From positions 124,001-188,000 of the forward strand of contig JAEZGK010000015.1 of the NCBI GenBank assembly GCA_023437365.1: a stretch of DNA of 64,000 bases, in the 5' to 3' direction. Made by a program: the position numbers and the translations under genes. The DNA is from Bacillota bacterium (GTDB lineage: Bacteria; Bacillota; Clostridia; Lachnospirales; Lachnospiraceae). Positions 1 through 7,998 of this stretch are shown here, piece by piece; positions within the stretch are counted from its first letter, which is position 1, and each line of letters begins with the position of its first letter. The notes under the pieces are model-generated. The model was not told where the DNA came from and made no database searches. It saw only the letters and a program-made list of their open reading frames with translations.

Positions 1-38
1 AAAACAATCAATTAAACTTTGAAGGAGGTGGGCTTAAT

Positions 39-164
39 ATGAAAAGCTTAGTGAAGGCTATACAAAGCGACATCATATCAATGGAGGGATTGCTGTTTGA
101 GCTACAAGAAAGGTTCGGAGGTATTGCCGGCCCGCCTGCTGAAAGAGATTCAGGAGTATGTTGA
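39..164 (+). other. Possible short ORF overlapping the start of the CD3324-type gene
   Basis: An ATG at 39 sits 8 bases after a near-perfect Shine-Dalgarno (GGAGGTG, 24-30). It opens a 41-codon frame that ends at 164, inside the next gene and in a different frame. The peptide begins MKSLVKAIQSDI and matches no family I know. It could be a leader that couples translation to the 97-366 gene, a frameshifted older N-terminus, or chance. The strong ribosome binding site is the only support. Confidence 0.25.
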
Positions 165-366
165 GGGAAGTATGATTTATATTCCCAAGAAAGGTACCAA
201 GGCCGGCTGGGGCTGCGTAAGCGGCACACGTCAGGCGATAGACAGAAGAAATAAAAAGATCGTCAATTTATACCACCAGGGAGAGGCGGTTTCCTCTCTC
301 GCGGAGCTCTTCCATCTCGAGGAGGAGACGATTAGAAAAATCGTATATAAGAAAAAACAGGTATAA
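97..366 (+). CDS. CD3324 family small DNA-binding protein
   Basis: This 89-residue protein begins MSYKKGSEVLPARLLKEIQ and has a conserved middle (YIPKKGTKAGWG) followed by an RR-NKKI stretch. Its C-terminal half looks like a helix-turn-helix of the Mor/resolvase type (VSSLAELFHLEEETIRKIVYK, described here as residues about 66-86). That layout matches the small CD3324 family of Clostridia, thought to be transcription factors. The start is TTG at 97, chosen because MSYK is the family's usual beginning and GGAGGG lies at 84-89. The function is not established for the family, so the DNA-binding role is inferred from the fold. Confidence 0.7.
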   Translation: MSYKKGSEVLPARLLKEIQEYVEGSMIYIPKKGTKAGWGCVSGTRQAIDRRNKKIVNLYHQGEAVSSLAELFHLEEETIRKIVYKKKQV

Positions 367-410
367 TTATTTTCTGCCTATCCACTCGAAAGCGGTTATG
401 AGATAATACG

Positions 411-424
411 ATTGACCGGTCAAT
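411..424. promoter_or_regulatory. Perfect 14-bp palindrome ATTGACCGGTCAAT
   Basis: The sequence is its own reverse complement. It lies in the 310-base gap between the CD3324-type gene and the TPR gene, where no other gene is visible. It has the size of a dimeric repressor operator; no regulator can be assigned. Confidence 0.3.
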
Positions 425-488
425 TTCGATGGAAAGGGGATGGTTGTTTTGAAAATCGAATTAGAGGTGTTTGATTTATAATACCAGG

Positions 489-520
489 AATAGGCGGTGA
501 GCTTGCTCATCGCCTATTTT
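489..520 (+). terminator. Intrinsic terminator
   Basis: The 14-bp stem AATAGGCGGTGAGC (489-502) pairs with 505-518 with one G-U pair and a 2-nt loop, and ends in a short T run. It closes the transcription unit of the CD3324-type gene. Confidence 0.75.
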
Positions 521-676
521 ATTGTGCCGTGTGTCCAGCGTCCGATAAGAAGAACAATTCGTAATACGAACAATGCCTGATGCTTAAGCTTATCTTAAGA
601 ATTATGGGGATTGCTTTGAGCAGTCAATGAATGGTAAAATAAGCAGAGAAAAGAAGGCAACCGGGGGAGAAACAGT

Positions 677-1441
677 ATGAAACTGCATCCAAAACTATTT
701 ATGATATTATTAGTGATTGATATTATCCTGATTGCTATTCTGAAAGCAAACGGACTCAGTCTGTGGCAGACACTTCTGCTTCTTGTAAGTATGGAAATGG
801 TGTTGTATTGTGTCTATGCCATACTTTATTCCTTACGACTGCAGCGTATCCTTGATGAGAAATGTGATCCTGTGGATTATCTGAACAGAATTCTGAAGCA
901 GAAGGAGAGAATGAAGTATAAGCCGAAGCTCCTTGCGCTGGTTTCAATCAATGAAGCGGTGGCTCATATGCTGCTGGGAGATACTGCTCTTGCAAAAAGT
1001 ATTCTTGCGGATATCGATAAAAAATATCTTTCCGATAGAAACGGTACACGCTTAGTTTATACCATGGATTATATCCTGTGTTGCTATGAGCTTGGTGAGC
1101 TGGAGGAAGCGAATCAGCTTTATGATCAGGAGCTTCCGCTGCTCTCGCCGGTTACAAAACGATTAAAAAAATCGATGCAGATCTTAATAGGGGAAAGATA
1201 TTATTATCTGGGTCAGTATGAAGAAAGCGCAAAACATCTAAAGCGTTTACTGGATATAGAGTTGACGACAAGGCAACAGCTTGTTATTCTATATCTGTTA
1301 GCCAGGATGGAGCTGCTTCAGGGAAACTACGAAAGAGCTGCAAAAAAACTGAAGAAGGTTGTGAGGTTCGGCAATAAGCTTTGGATTGCTGAGGAAGCGG
1401 GACGGCTGCTGCTTCAGAAGGAGCTGAAGGCATACGAATAG
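677..1441 (+). CDS. TPR-like membrane-anchored protein, function unknown
   Basis: This 254-residue protein starts with two hydrophobic helices (about residues 7-25 and 29-50). A soluble helical region follows, rich in TPR-like pairs such as LGELEEANQLYDQ and YYYLGQYEESAKHLKRLL. TPR domains usually act as protein-protein scaffolds, so a membrane-tethered assembly role is possible but unproven. The ribosome binding site GGGGGAG lies just before the ATG. A plausible promoter (TTGCTT, 18 bases, TAAAAT) is at 611-640. No catalytic motif is visible, and the neighbours do not point to a pathway. Confidence 0.65.
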   Translation: MKLHPKLFMILLVIDIILIAILKANGLSLWQTLLLLVSMEMVLYCVYAILYSLRLQRILDEKCDPVDYLNRILKQKERMKYKPKLLALVSINEAVAHMLLGDTALAKSILADIDKKYLSDRNGTRLVYTMDYILCCYELGELEEANQLYDQELPLLSPVTKRLKKSMQILIGERYYYLGQYEESAKHLKRLLDIELTTRQQLVILYLLARMELLQGNYERAAKKLKKVVRFGNKLWIAEEAGRLLLQKELKAYE

Positions 1442-1519
1442 AAATTGAAGAAGATGCGAAGGATGAACCGTTATTATGAATGGAAGCTGAAAGAATATAA
1501 CTAAGTTATAGAATAATCA

Positions 1520-1568
1520 AAAGGAAAGAATAAGCTAGAGGAAAGAATAAGCAAAGGAAAGAATAAGC
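1520..1568 (+). repeat. Three tandem copies of a 16-17 bp AGGAAAGAATAAGC unit
   Basis: Copies run 1520-1535, 1536-1552 and 1553-1568, followed by a degenerate AAAGGGAAAGG that leads into the uppP ribosome binding site. The array occupies the gap between the TPR gene and uppP and is purine-rich on the plus strand. It is probably slippage-derived; it may affect spacing upstream of uppP. Confidence 0.8.
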
Positions 1569-1593
1569 AAAGGGAAAGGTGTGGGAGAGAACT

Positions 1594-2415
1594 ATGTTGA
1601 TTGAAATGTTAAAAGCGCTGATCATCGGCATTATTGAGGGTATTACCGAATGGCTACCCATCAGCAGTACAGGTCATATGATACTGGCAGAGCAATTCAT
1701 AAAGATGAATGCGTCTGCTGAATTTATGGAGATGTTCCGGGTGGTAATTCAGCTGGGAGCAATTCTGGCCGTAGTAATCATGTTCTTTCATAAGCTAAAT
1801 CCATTATCACCAAGTAAGTCAAAGCAAGAAAAGCTTGCAACCATGAGTATCTGGTATAAGGTGTTGGCCGGCTGCGTACCGGCAGGTATTATTGGGGTAT
1901 TATTTGACGACTGGATTGATGCACATTTTTATAACTATATTACCGTTGCAGTGACGCTTATTGTCTATGGTATCCTGTTTATCGTAGTAGAGAACCGCAA
2001 TAAGGGAAGACAGGCGAAGATTAAGAATTTTGACCAATTATCATATCAGACAGCATTATTGATCGGTGTATTCCAGCTGTTAGCTCTGATTCCCGGAACC
2101 TCCCGTTCGGGTGCGACTATCCTGGGAGCGATCTTACTTGGAACCTCCAGATACATAGCTGCGGAGTATTCCTTCTTCCTATCCATACCGGTTATGTTTG
2201 GTGCAAGTGCCATAAAGCTCGTCAAATTCGGTTTTAACTTCACCAACGCGGAGCTTGCGGTTCTGGTAGTGGGAATGGGTACCGCCTTTATTGTATCCGT
2301 ACTTGCAATCCGTTTCCTGATGAGCTATATCAAGAAGAATGACTTCAAGGCGTTTGGCTGGTACCGCATTGTCCTTGGTGTAGTTGTCATCGGATACTTT
2401 ATGATTACCGGATAG
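1594..2415 (+). CDS. uppP: Undecaprenyl-diphosphatase
   Basis: UppP (BacA) removes a phosphate from undecaprenyl diphosphate at the membrane, recycling the lipid carrier for peptidoglycan; extra copies give bacitracin resistance. The protein has the N-terminal signature EGITEWLPISSTGH and the second active-site motif PGTSRSGAT. Both are needed for the phosphatase, and about eight hydrophobic segments surround them. The 273-residue length is normal. ATG at 1594 is preferred over an in-frame GTG at 1579 because GGGAGAG (1583-1589) fits it. The gene stands alone between a tandem repeat and a terminator. Confidence 0.93.
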   Translation: MLIEMLKALIIGIIEGITEWLPISSTGHMILAEQFIKMNASAEFMEMFRVVIQLGAILAVVIMFFHKLNPLSPSKSKQEKLATMSIWYKVLAGCVPAGIIGVLFDDWIDAHFYNYITVAVTLIVYGILFIVVENRNKGRQAKIKNFDQLSYQTALLIGVFQLLALIPGTSRSGATILGAILLGTSRYIAAEYSFFLSIPVMFGASAIKLVKFGFNFTNAELAVLVVGMGTAFIVSVLAIRFLMSYIKKNDFKAFGWYRIVLGVVVIGYFMITG

Positions 2416-2478
2416 AAACAGTGGCGACAAACGGTATACCTGGAGTTAAAAAGGGAGTAAGGAGGGCCACCTCAGTAT

Positions 2479-2535
2479 GAACAGATCCTGATAAGTGAGA
2501 TTTCAATCTAACTTATTGGGGTCTGTTCATTTCTC
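2479..2535 (+). terminator. Intrinsic terminator after uppP
   Basis: The arms GAACAGATCC (2479-2488) and GGGGTCTGTTC (2518-2528) pair with one bulge, and an inner arm pair (ATAAGT/ACTTAT) extends the stem. A pyrimidine-rich tail follows. Confidence 0.6.
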
Positions 2536-2577
2536 CCTTATCTTTTATTCTAAAAATAGCACTGTAAAACTATTATC

Positions 2578-2733
2578 TTATTTTCCTGATCTGTGTTTTT
2601 CGTGCCTACCTTCATGAACACCAATCACCTGTCCATTTACTATACCGACATCGGCGTTGTCCTTAGGCTCCATCTTGCGTAACTCGGGATTGCTTTTTTC
2701 CCTGTCGCGTTTTCGGTTTTTATTATTGTCCAT
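2578..2733 (-). CDS. Small charged protein, function unknown (51 aa)
   Basis: On the minus strand, ATG at 2733 follows AAAGGACG and opens a 51-codon frame ending at 2578. The product starts MDNNKNRKRDREKSNPEL and ends HEGRHEKHRSGK. It is very basic and hydrophilic, with no membrane segment or cysteine. A proper ribosome binding site, a full frame and its position in an otherwise empty 560-base gap (2416-2974) support a real gene. I do not recognise the family; the composition would suit a nucleic-acid- or spore-associated peptide, which is a guess. Confidence 0.5.
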   Translation of the reverse strand: MDNNKNRKRDREKSNPELRKMEPKDNADVGIVNGQVIGVHEGRHEKHRSGK

Positions 2734-2974
2734 AGCCAGTCGTCCTTTCTTTTACGTCTTATCTGTTCTGTCAGAATGATAAATAGTATATACAAAAGAA
2801 TGGAATTTATTACTTTATCACAACTTATTCGGAAAAATTGAGGATATCCTATCAGATTCTGACATGTACATTTTGAAAAATCTATTATATAATTGCAGAT
2901 AAGTCTCTATTGTCCGTGGGAAGCGGACAGTTCTGTTGGGGAGTAATGTTAGGTTTCACTGAGGAGAGCAATAT

Positions 2975-4345
2975 ATGAAAGAACATAAGGAACAAATCAA
3001 TGGTATCACACAAGGGGTCATCTGGAAGCAGCTTCTGATCTTTTTCTTTCCGCTGCTGTTAGGGACATTTTTCCAACAATTGTATAATACGGTGGATGCG
3101 GTTATTGTGGGAAGATTTGTAGGGAAGGAAGCCCTTTCTGCAGTTGGAGGTGCGACAGGAACCCTGATCAACGTGTTTGTAGGCTTTTTCGTCGGTATTT
3201 CTACCGGAGCGACAGTAACAATATCTCAATTTTACGGTGGCGGTAACAAGGAAGATGTCAGTAAAGCGGTACATACGGCAATTGCTATGGCAATCGTCGG
3301 AGGAGCAGCCATCATGGTAATTGGCTTCATCGGTGCACCGTATGCCCTGCGATGGATGGGTACACCGGAGGGCATCATGGATCAGTCTCTGATTTACATC
3401 AGAATCATCTTCTGTGGAATGATTGCCAACCTAATCTATAATGTTGGAGCAGGGATACTACGTGCAATCGGGGACTCCAAACGTCCTTTGTATATCCTGA
3501 TGGCATGTACCGGTATCAATATTATCCTGGATTATATCTTTGTAATCGGCTTCCACTGGAATGTTGCCGGTGTCGGCTGTGCAACAGTGATAGCCCAGAT
3601 CTTTTCTGCCTGTATGGTATGTGGCAGGCTGATGAAGACGAGGGACTGTTATCAGCTTCGCTTAAATAATATCAGATTCCATAAGGGAATGCTCCCCAGA
3701 ATTATTCGAATTGGGCTTCCTGCCGGCTTACAATCTCTGATGTATTCCTCCTCCAATGTCATTATTCAGGCAAATATGAACAGTTTCGGAACCGATACAA
3801 TAGCCGCCTGGACGGCTTACGGGAAAATAGATGGTGTATTTTGGATGACAATAAGCTCCTTTGGTATCGCCATCACCACCTTTGTGGGACAGAACTTTGG
3901 AGCTGGCTTCTATGACAGAGTACGCAGAGGAGTGAAGATATGCCTTGGACTTGCTATGTCAGCTTCCCTTGGCTTAATGATCATTCTTTATTTCGGCGGA
4001 ACATATATTTACGGATTGTTTACCACGGATGCGCAGGTGGTCGAAAAGGGTATGGAGATACTGCGGTTTTTGGTGCCAACCTTTTGGACCTATGTATTTA
4101 TCGAGATTTTCTCAGGTTCCTTAAGAGGTATGGGGAATTCCTTCCTGCCTATGATTATTACCAGCCTGGGGGTATGTGCTCTGCGTGTCGTCTGGCTGTT
4201 TACCGCAGTTCCCATCTGGCCGAGTGTTCGAACAGTTATCATAAGCTATCCGATGACCTGGTGTGTAACCTCAATACTTTTCATTTTCTATTATCGTTAT
4301 TATATAAAAAAGCACGGAATTGGTGTGAACAGACGGGTTGCATGA
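2975..4345 (+). CDS. MATE family efflux transporter
   Basis: This 456-residue protein has twelve hydrophobic segments in two halves, typical of MATE exporters, which expel cationic drugs or metabolites by Na+ or H+ antiport. The N-terminal motif PLLLGTFFQQLYNTVDAVIVG and the pseudo-repeat GLPAGLQSLMYSSSNVIIQA at mid-protein are family hallmarks. ATG at 2975 follows GAGGAGAG. The substrate cannot be told from the sequence. The first truA follows after about 45 bases and may share the transcript. Confidence 0.9.
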   Translation: MKEHKEQINGITQGVIWKQLLIFFFPLLLGTFFQQLYNTVDAVIVGRFVGKEALSAVGGATGTLINVFVGFFVGISTGATVTISQFYGGGNKEDVSKAVHTAIAMAIVGGAAIMVIGFIGAPYALRWMGTPEGIMDQSLIYIRIIFCGMIANLIYNVGAGILRAIGDSKRPLYILMACTGINIILDYIFVIGFHWNVAGVGCATVIAQIFSACMVCGRLMKTRDCYQLRLNNIRFHKGMLPRIIRIGLPAGLQSLMYSSSNVIIQANMNSFGTDTIAAWTAYGKIDGVFWMTISSFGIAITTFVGQNFGAGFYDRVRRGVKICLGLAMSASLGLMIILYFGGTYIYGLFTTDAQVVEKGMEILRFLVPTFWTYVFIEIFSGSLRGMGNSFLPMIITSLGVCALRVVWLFTAVPIWPSVRTVIISYPMTWCVTSILFIFYYRYYIKKHGIGVNRRVA

Positions 4346-4391
4346 TTTATAAGATCAGAATTCACAATTATCTGTAAGATTGGAGAATACT

Positions 4392-5132
4392 ATGCGAAAT
4401 ATTAAGCTGACAATCGAATATGACGGCAGCCGTTATGCCGGTTGGCAGAGGCTGGGCAAGGGCGAAGCTGACAATACCGTAGAGAATAAGCTTCTGGAGG
4501 TTCTTCACAAGATGACCGAGGAGAAGGCAGAAATGAACTGCGGCTGCCGTACCGAGGCGGGTGTCCATGCCTATGGACAGGTAGTTAATTTTAAGACAGC
4601 AGTTAACATGAAGCTTTATGAGATAAAGAATTATTTCAACCGTTATCTGCCCATGGATATTGCGGTGATTTCTGCAGAGGAGATGCCGGAGCGCTTCCAT
4701 GCGTCCTTGAATGTGAAATCCCAGACTTATCTCTATCGTATTGCAATCGGAGACGTGCCGAGTGTATTTGACAGAAAATATACCTATTACTGTTTTAAGA
4801 AACCAGATGTGGAGCTGATGAAGACCGCGGCAGAGCAAGTCCTGGGAAGCCATGACTTCAAGAGCTTTACAACGGCAAAGAAGAATAAATCCACAGTTCG
4901 GACCATTCAAGGTATAGATATTTATCAGGACCCGAAGGAAATACAGATAACAATCAAAGCCAATGATTTTCTCCACAATATGGCAAGGTTACTGGTCGGC
5001 ACCCTGCTTGAAATAGGCTTGGGTCAGCGAAAGCCGGAGGATCTGAAGGCTATTCTCGATCCGGGATCAGAGCAGGCCGCTTCTGCTCCCGCCAGTGCGC
5101 AGGGCTTATTCCTGCAGGAGCTAGAGTATTGA
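4392..5132 (+). CDS. truA: TruA-like tRNA pseudouridine synthase with Glu at the catalytic position
   Basis: TruA converts uridines 38-40 of the tRNA anticodon arm to pseudouridine. This 246-residue protein aligns end to end with the second copy at 14087-14827 (YDGSRYAGWQR near the N-terminus, ARLLVGTLLEIGLGQ near the C-terminus). The active-site loop here reads GCRTEAGVHA, with Glu55 (GAG codon) where TruA enzymes have the catalytic Asp (RTDAGVHA). The frame is otherwise intact. It may be inactive, weak, or an RNA-binding paralogue. ATG 4392 with GGAG at 4382 is preferred to the upstream TTG at 4380. Confidence 0.85.
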   Translation: MRNIKLTIEYDGSRYAGWQRLGKGEADNTVENKLLEVLHKMTEEKAEMNCGCRTEAGVHAYGQVVNFKTAVNMKLYEIKNYFNRYLPMDIAVISAEEMPERFHASLNVKSQTYLYRIAIGDVPSVFDRKYTYYCFKKPDVELMKTAAEQVLGSHDFKSFTTAKKNKSTVRTIQGIDIYQDPKEIQITIKANDFLHNMARLLVGTLLEIGLGQRKPEDLKAILDPGSEQAASAPASAQGLFLQELEY

Positions 5133-5151
5133 TTTAAGATTTAGTAATTTA

Positions 5152-5375
5152 GCAAAAGGGGCTATAGCAAAACGCCTTGAATAGTAACGAGTAAGGATAC
5201 AGGCATCCCTAACACACTTGTTCCCTGACATCCTGCCGATATTGTTTGTCATAATCGAACATAAATGTTCGCTTCTGAGCAGACAATATCGACAAGCTGT
5301 CCGTCAAACAGTGCAGGACGGGATGTCTGTATCCTTACTCTGGCTATCAATGTGTTTTGCAACAGCCCCTTTTGC
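5152..5375. repeat. MITE-like palindromic element, copy A
   Basis: The 152-bp core (5189-5340) is a near-perfect palindrome bounded by GAGTAAGGATACAG and CTGTATCCTTACTC, with a central hairpin around CGAACATAAATGTTCG. An outer 22-bp inverted repeat starts with GCAAAAGGGGC (5152) and ends with GCCCCTTTTGC (5375). Copies B (36064-36215) and C (48616-48767) have the same core length; copy A is in the opposite orientation. It carries no open frame of its own. It separates truA from the TrmB gene and would also form a very long RNA hairpin. Confidence 0.88.
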
Positions 5376-5378
5376 CTG

Positions 5379-5407
5379 TTGACAATAAAATAGAATTGTG
5401 ATAGTAT
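5379..5407 (+). promoter_or_regulatory. Sigma-A promoter for the TrmB-lysA pair
   Basis: TTGACA (5379-5384) and TAGTAT (5402-5407) are separated by 17 bases. It lies immediately downstream of repeat element A. An 11-bp direct repeat AGCCAATCAGA follows in the 5' leader, about 5434-5454. Confidence 0.75.
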
Positions 5408-5505
5408 TCCTAAAAAGGAACACCATAAAGGAGAGCCAATCAGAAAGCCAATCAGAGTACCAAAAGACATCCAAAACGGAGTTCCACATAGGGAGGGAAT
5501 GGCAC

Positions 5506-6192
5506 ATGGACGAGAGTAATCTCTATAAATTAAGCCTGTTCGGGCTGACAAGGCAGGAGGCGGTCATCTATATCACCCTGTTATCGAATAATTATATGAC
5601 CGGATACGAGATAGCCAAATTAACCGGCATTTCCAAATCGAACACCTACAGCTCGCTGACCAGCCTTGTCAGCAAAGGAGCAGCCTATACCGCTACTGAG
5701 GAAGCAACGAAATATCTTGCGGTCGGGATTGAGGAATTCTGCAAGAATCGGATCAAGGTTTTAGAGGAAGCCAGGAAGGAATTATCCGGGATTGCCTTTA
5801 CCAATTCCAATGCTGAGGGCTATATTACCATCAGCGGAAAACAGAATATCTACAATAAGCTCCGGACAATGCTGGAGCAAACAGAGCAGAGAGTATATCT
5901 GTCCCTGAATGCGGAGCTGCTGATGCACTTTGAAGCAGAAGTGAAGGAATTACTCAGCCGAAGGATTAAGGTAGTTATCATTACGGATCAGAAGCTGGAG
6001 CTGCCCGGAGCAATTATATATTACTCCGACAGGATTGATGACAAGATCAGAGTGATTATAGATTCTATGGAAGTATTGAGCGGACATCCCGATAAGAACT
6101 GCCTGTATTCCAAGAACGAGAATCTATTTACTATTTTCAAGGATATGCTGACAAATGAGATTGAGCTTTTGAAGCTAAAGGGAGGAGCCTAA
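5506..6192 (+). CDS. TrmB family transcriptional regulator
   Basis: This 228-residue protein has an N-terminal winged helix (LFGLTRQEAVIYITLL, then GYEIAKLTGISKSNTYSSL). The C-terminal domain resembles the phospholipase-D-like effector half of TrmB regulators. TrmB proteins sense sugars or other metabolites and repress or activate nearby genes. ATG 5506 follows GGGAGGG (5491-5497); the longer frame from 5398 has no ribosome binding site. The stop codon is 1 base from the decarboxylase start, so the two are co-transcribed and the regulator probably controls that gene. Confidence 0.82.
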   Translation: MDESNLYKLSLFGLTRQEAVIYITLLSNNYMTGYEIAKLTGISKSNTYSSLTSLVSKGAAYTATEEATKYLAVGIEEFCKNRIKVLEEARKELSGIAFTNSNAEGYITISGKQNIYNKLRTMLEQTEQRVYLSLNAELLMHFEAEVKELLSRRIKVVIITDQKLELPGAIIYYSDRIDDKIRVIIDSMEVLSGHPDKNCLYSKNENLFTIFKDMLTNEIELLKLKGGA

Positions 6193-6193
6193 G

Positions 6194-7399
6194 ATGAGCA
6201 GAGAATTTGAATTAACCAGACAACAGATTGAAGAGTTAGCAAAGCAATACGGAACACCGCTTTATCTATATGATGAGAGGACACTACGCACCCGTTGCAG
6301 AGAGATGAAGCAGCTGGTCAGCTATCCTCATTTTAAGCCGAATTATTCAGCCAAGGCAAATTCGAACATAGAACTTTTAAAGATCATCCGTAGCGAAGGC
6401 TTTTCTGTAGATGCCATGTCTCCGGGGGAGATTGTCCAGGAGCTGGAAGCTGGATTTACTCCGGAGGAGATTTTATTTGTCTGTAATAATGTCTCTTTAG
6501 AGGAGTTATCCTTTGCTATTCAGCGTGGTATTGCTATAAGTGTGGATTCCTTAGCCCAACTGGAGACCTTCGGCAGGAATTTCCCGGGAGAAAAGGTCAC
6601 AGTACGGTTGAATCCGGGGATTGGTGCTGGTCACCATAAAAAAGTCATTACTGGAGGAAAGAGCAAGTTTGGAATTATGCCTTCTGAGCTTAGTGAGATC
6701 AAAAGAATTGCGGCTTTGTATCAGCTTCATATCATTGGGATCAATATGCACATTGGATCATGTTTTCTTGAGGACGCAACCTACCTACAGGCAAGTAAAG
6801 AGCTTCTAAAGGCTGCCAAGGAATTTACCGAGCTTGAACTGATCGATCTTGGCGGCGGCTTCGGTGTACCATATCGCGGTGAGAACCGACTGGATCTTAA
6901 GAAGATGTCCGAGCGCTTAGACAAGCTGATCAGGGAGTTTGTGGAGGAATATCCGAATAAGGAGTTAAAATTCATAATTGAGCCCGGAAGATACGTAGTT
7001 GCTGAATGTGGACTTCTAATCGGTCAAGTACATAGTGTCAAGGTGAATTATGGAGAAAAATATGTGGGTACCGATATTGGCATGAATGTACTTATGCGTC
7101 CTGTGCTGTACGATGCTTACCATGAAATCACCGTGTATAATGCTTCCATGGAGGAGGAAGAGGTAACCATTGTGGGGAATATCTGTGAGCCCTGTGATGT
7201 CATTGCAAAAGACCGCTTACTACCCTGTCTGAAGGAGGGTGATTATATCGGCGTGGAGACAGCAGGGGCCTATGGGTTTTCCATGAGCTCGAACTATAAT
7301 GCAAGACTAAGACCTGCCGAGGTTCTACTCGAAGCCGACGGAAGCTTCAGACTGATCAGGAAGAGAGGTACACTGGAGGAACTGGTCAGACAGCTTTAG
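6194..7399 (+). CDS. lysA: Diaminopimelate decarboxylase-like PLP enzyme
   Basis: This 401-residue fold-type III (alanine racemase-like) decarboxylase should convert meso-diaminopimelate to lysine in the cytoplasm. Visible signatures are the PLP lysine in YSAKANSN, the substrate-side HIGS (NMHIGSCF), GGGFGVPY, EPGRYVVAECG, and the CEPCDV motif that matches the CESxDV of LysA. Length is slightly short for LysA. Because of the dedicated TrmB partner and the relaxed family boundaries, an ornithine- or carboxynorspermidine-type decarboxylase cannot be excluded. The ribosome binding site GGGAGGAG lies inside the end of the regulator gene. Confidence 0.78.
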   Translation: MSREFELTRQQIEELAKQYGTPLYLYDERTLRTRCREMKQLVSYPHFKPNYSAKANSNIELLKIIRSEGFSVDAMSPGEIVQELEAGFTPEEILFVCNNVSLEELSFAIQRGIAISVDSLAQLETFGRNFPGEKVTVRLNPGIGAGHHKKVITGGKSKFGIMPSELSEIKRIAALYQLHIIGINMHIGSCFLEDATYLQASKELLKAAKEFTELELIDLGGGFGVPYRGENRLDLKKMSERLDKLIREFVEEYPNKELKFIIEPGRYVVAECGLLIGQVHSVKVNYGEKYVGTDIGMNVLMRPVLYDAYHEITVYNASMEEEEVTIVGNICEPCDVIAKDRLLPCLKEGDYIGVETAGAYGFSMSSNYNARLRPAEVLLEADGSFRLIRKRGTLEELVRQL

Positions 7400-7414
7400 G
7401 CTGTCGGGCTGCTC

Positions 7415-7954
7415 CTACAGATTGTAAAATAGCGCCCTTTTTGTCTCCAGTATCCAATCGAGTTCATTTTGGAAGGAACAGATCACATTCTCTTCAATCC
7501 TGTCCCATAGGATATATTCTCTGTCGGAAGGATCTAAATCAGGGGTGTTACGTCGCTTTTTCTCCTGATGCATGGCCAGCTGGAGGCGGATTTCATTTTC
7601 ATAATCCTGAAACAGCTTCAGCAGCTCATCATCCTTCAGCAGATTAGACCAGGATAGACGAATCAGAAAGGGCTTCTTAAACTCAGGTGCCTCACAGGAG
7701 GAGACAATCCAGTGTTTTAGACTCTCAATTCCGGCTTCTGTAATGGTGTATACTTTTTTGGAGGGAGCCCCCTCCTGGTGAATGGTTTCATTTTGAACGA
7801 GTCCTTCTACCTGAAGCTGAAGAAGGGATTTATAGATTTGATTATTGTTACCGGACCAATACATAACAGAGGATTCCTCAAAGAGCTTTTTTAAATCGTA
7901 GCCTGTATAAGGCTTAGAGCTTAAGAATCCCAGAATGGCATATTGAATGGACAT
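7415..7954 (-). CDS. PadR family transcriptional regulator
   Basis: This 179-residue protein has the PadR winged helix at its N-terminus (AILGFLSSKPYTGYDLKKLF, then IYKSLLQLQVEGLV and the wing KKVYTITEAG). A C-terminal Vir-type helical dimerisation domain follows. PadR proteins usually repress efflux or stress genes. AGGAGGT precedes the start. It lies 44 bases downstream of the YjdF-like membrane protein on the same strand and may be co-transcribed with it. Confidence 0.87.
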   Translation of the reverse strand: MSIQYAILGFLSSKPYTGYDLKKLFEESSVMYWSGNNNQIYKSLLQLQVEGLVQNETIHQEGAPSKKVYTITEAGIESLKHWIVSSCEAPEFKKPFLIRLSWSNLLKDDELLKLFQDYENEIRLQLAMHQEKKRRNTPDLDPSDREYILWDRIEENVICSFQNELDWILETKRALFYNL

Positions 7955-7998
7955 GATCTACCTCCTATATTATTTCAATTTTCTTGCCAAAACTTGTA

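Noticed and set aside
3940..4377. 145-codon plus-strand ORF in another frame
   Set aside because: Overlaps the MATE gene end; Cys/Tyr-rich composition typical of an out-of-frame read.
4368..4976. 202-codon minus-strand ORF
   Set aside because: Lies antisense to truA, which has clear family motifs; no ribosome binding site or family match.
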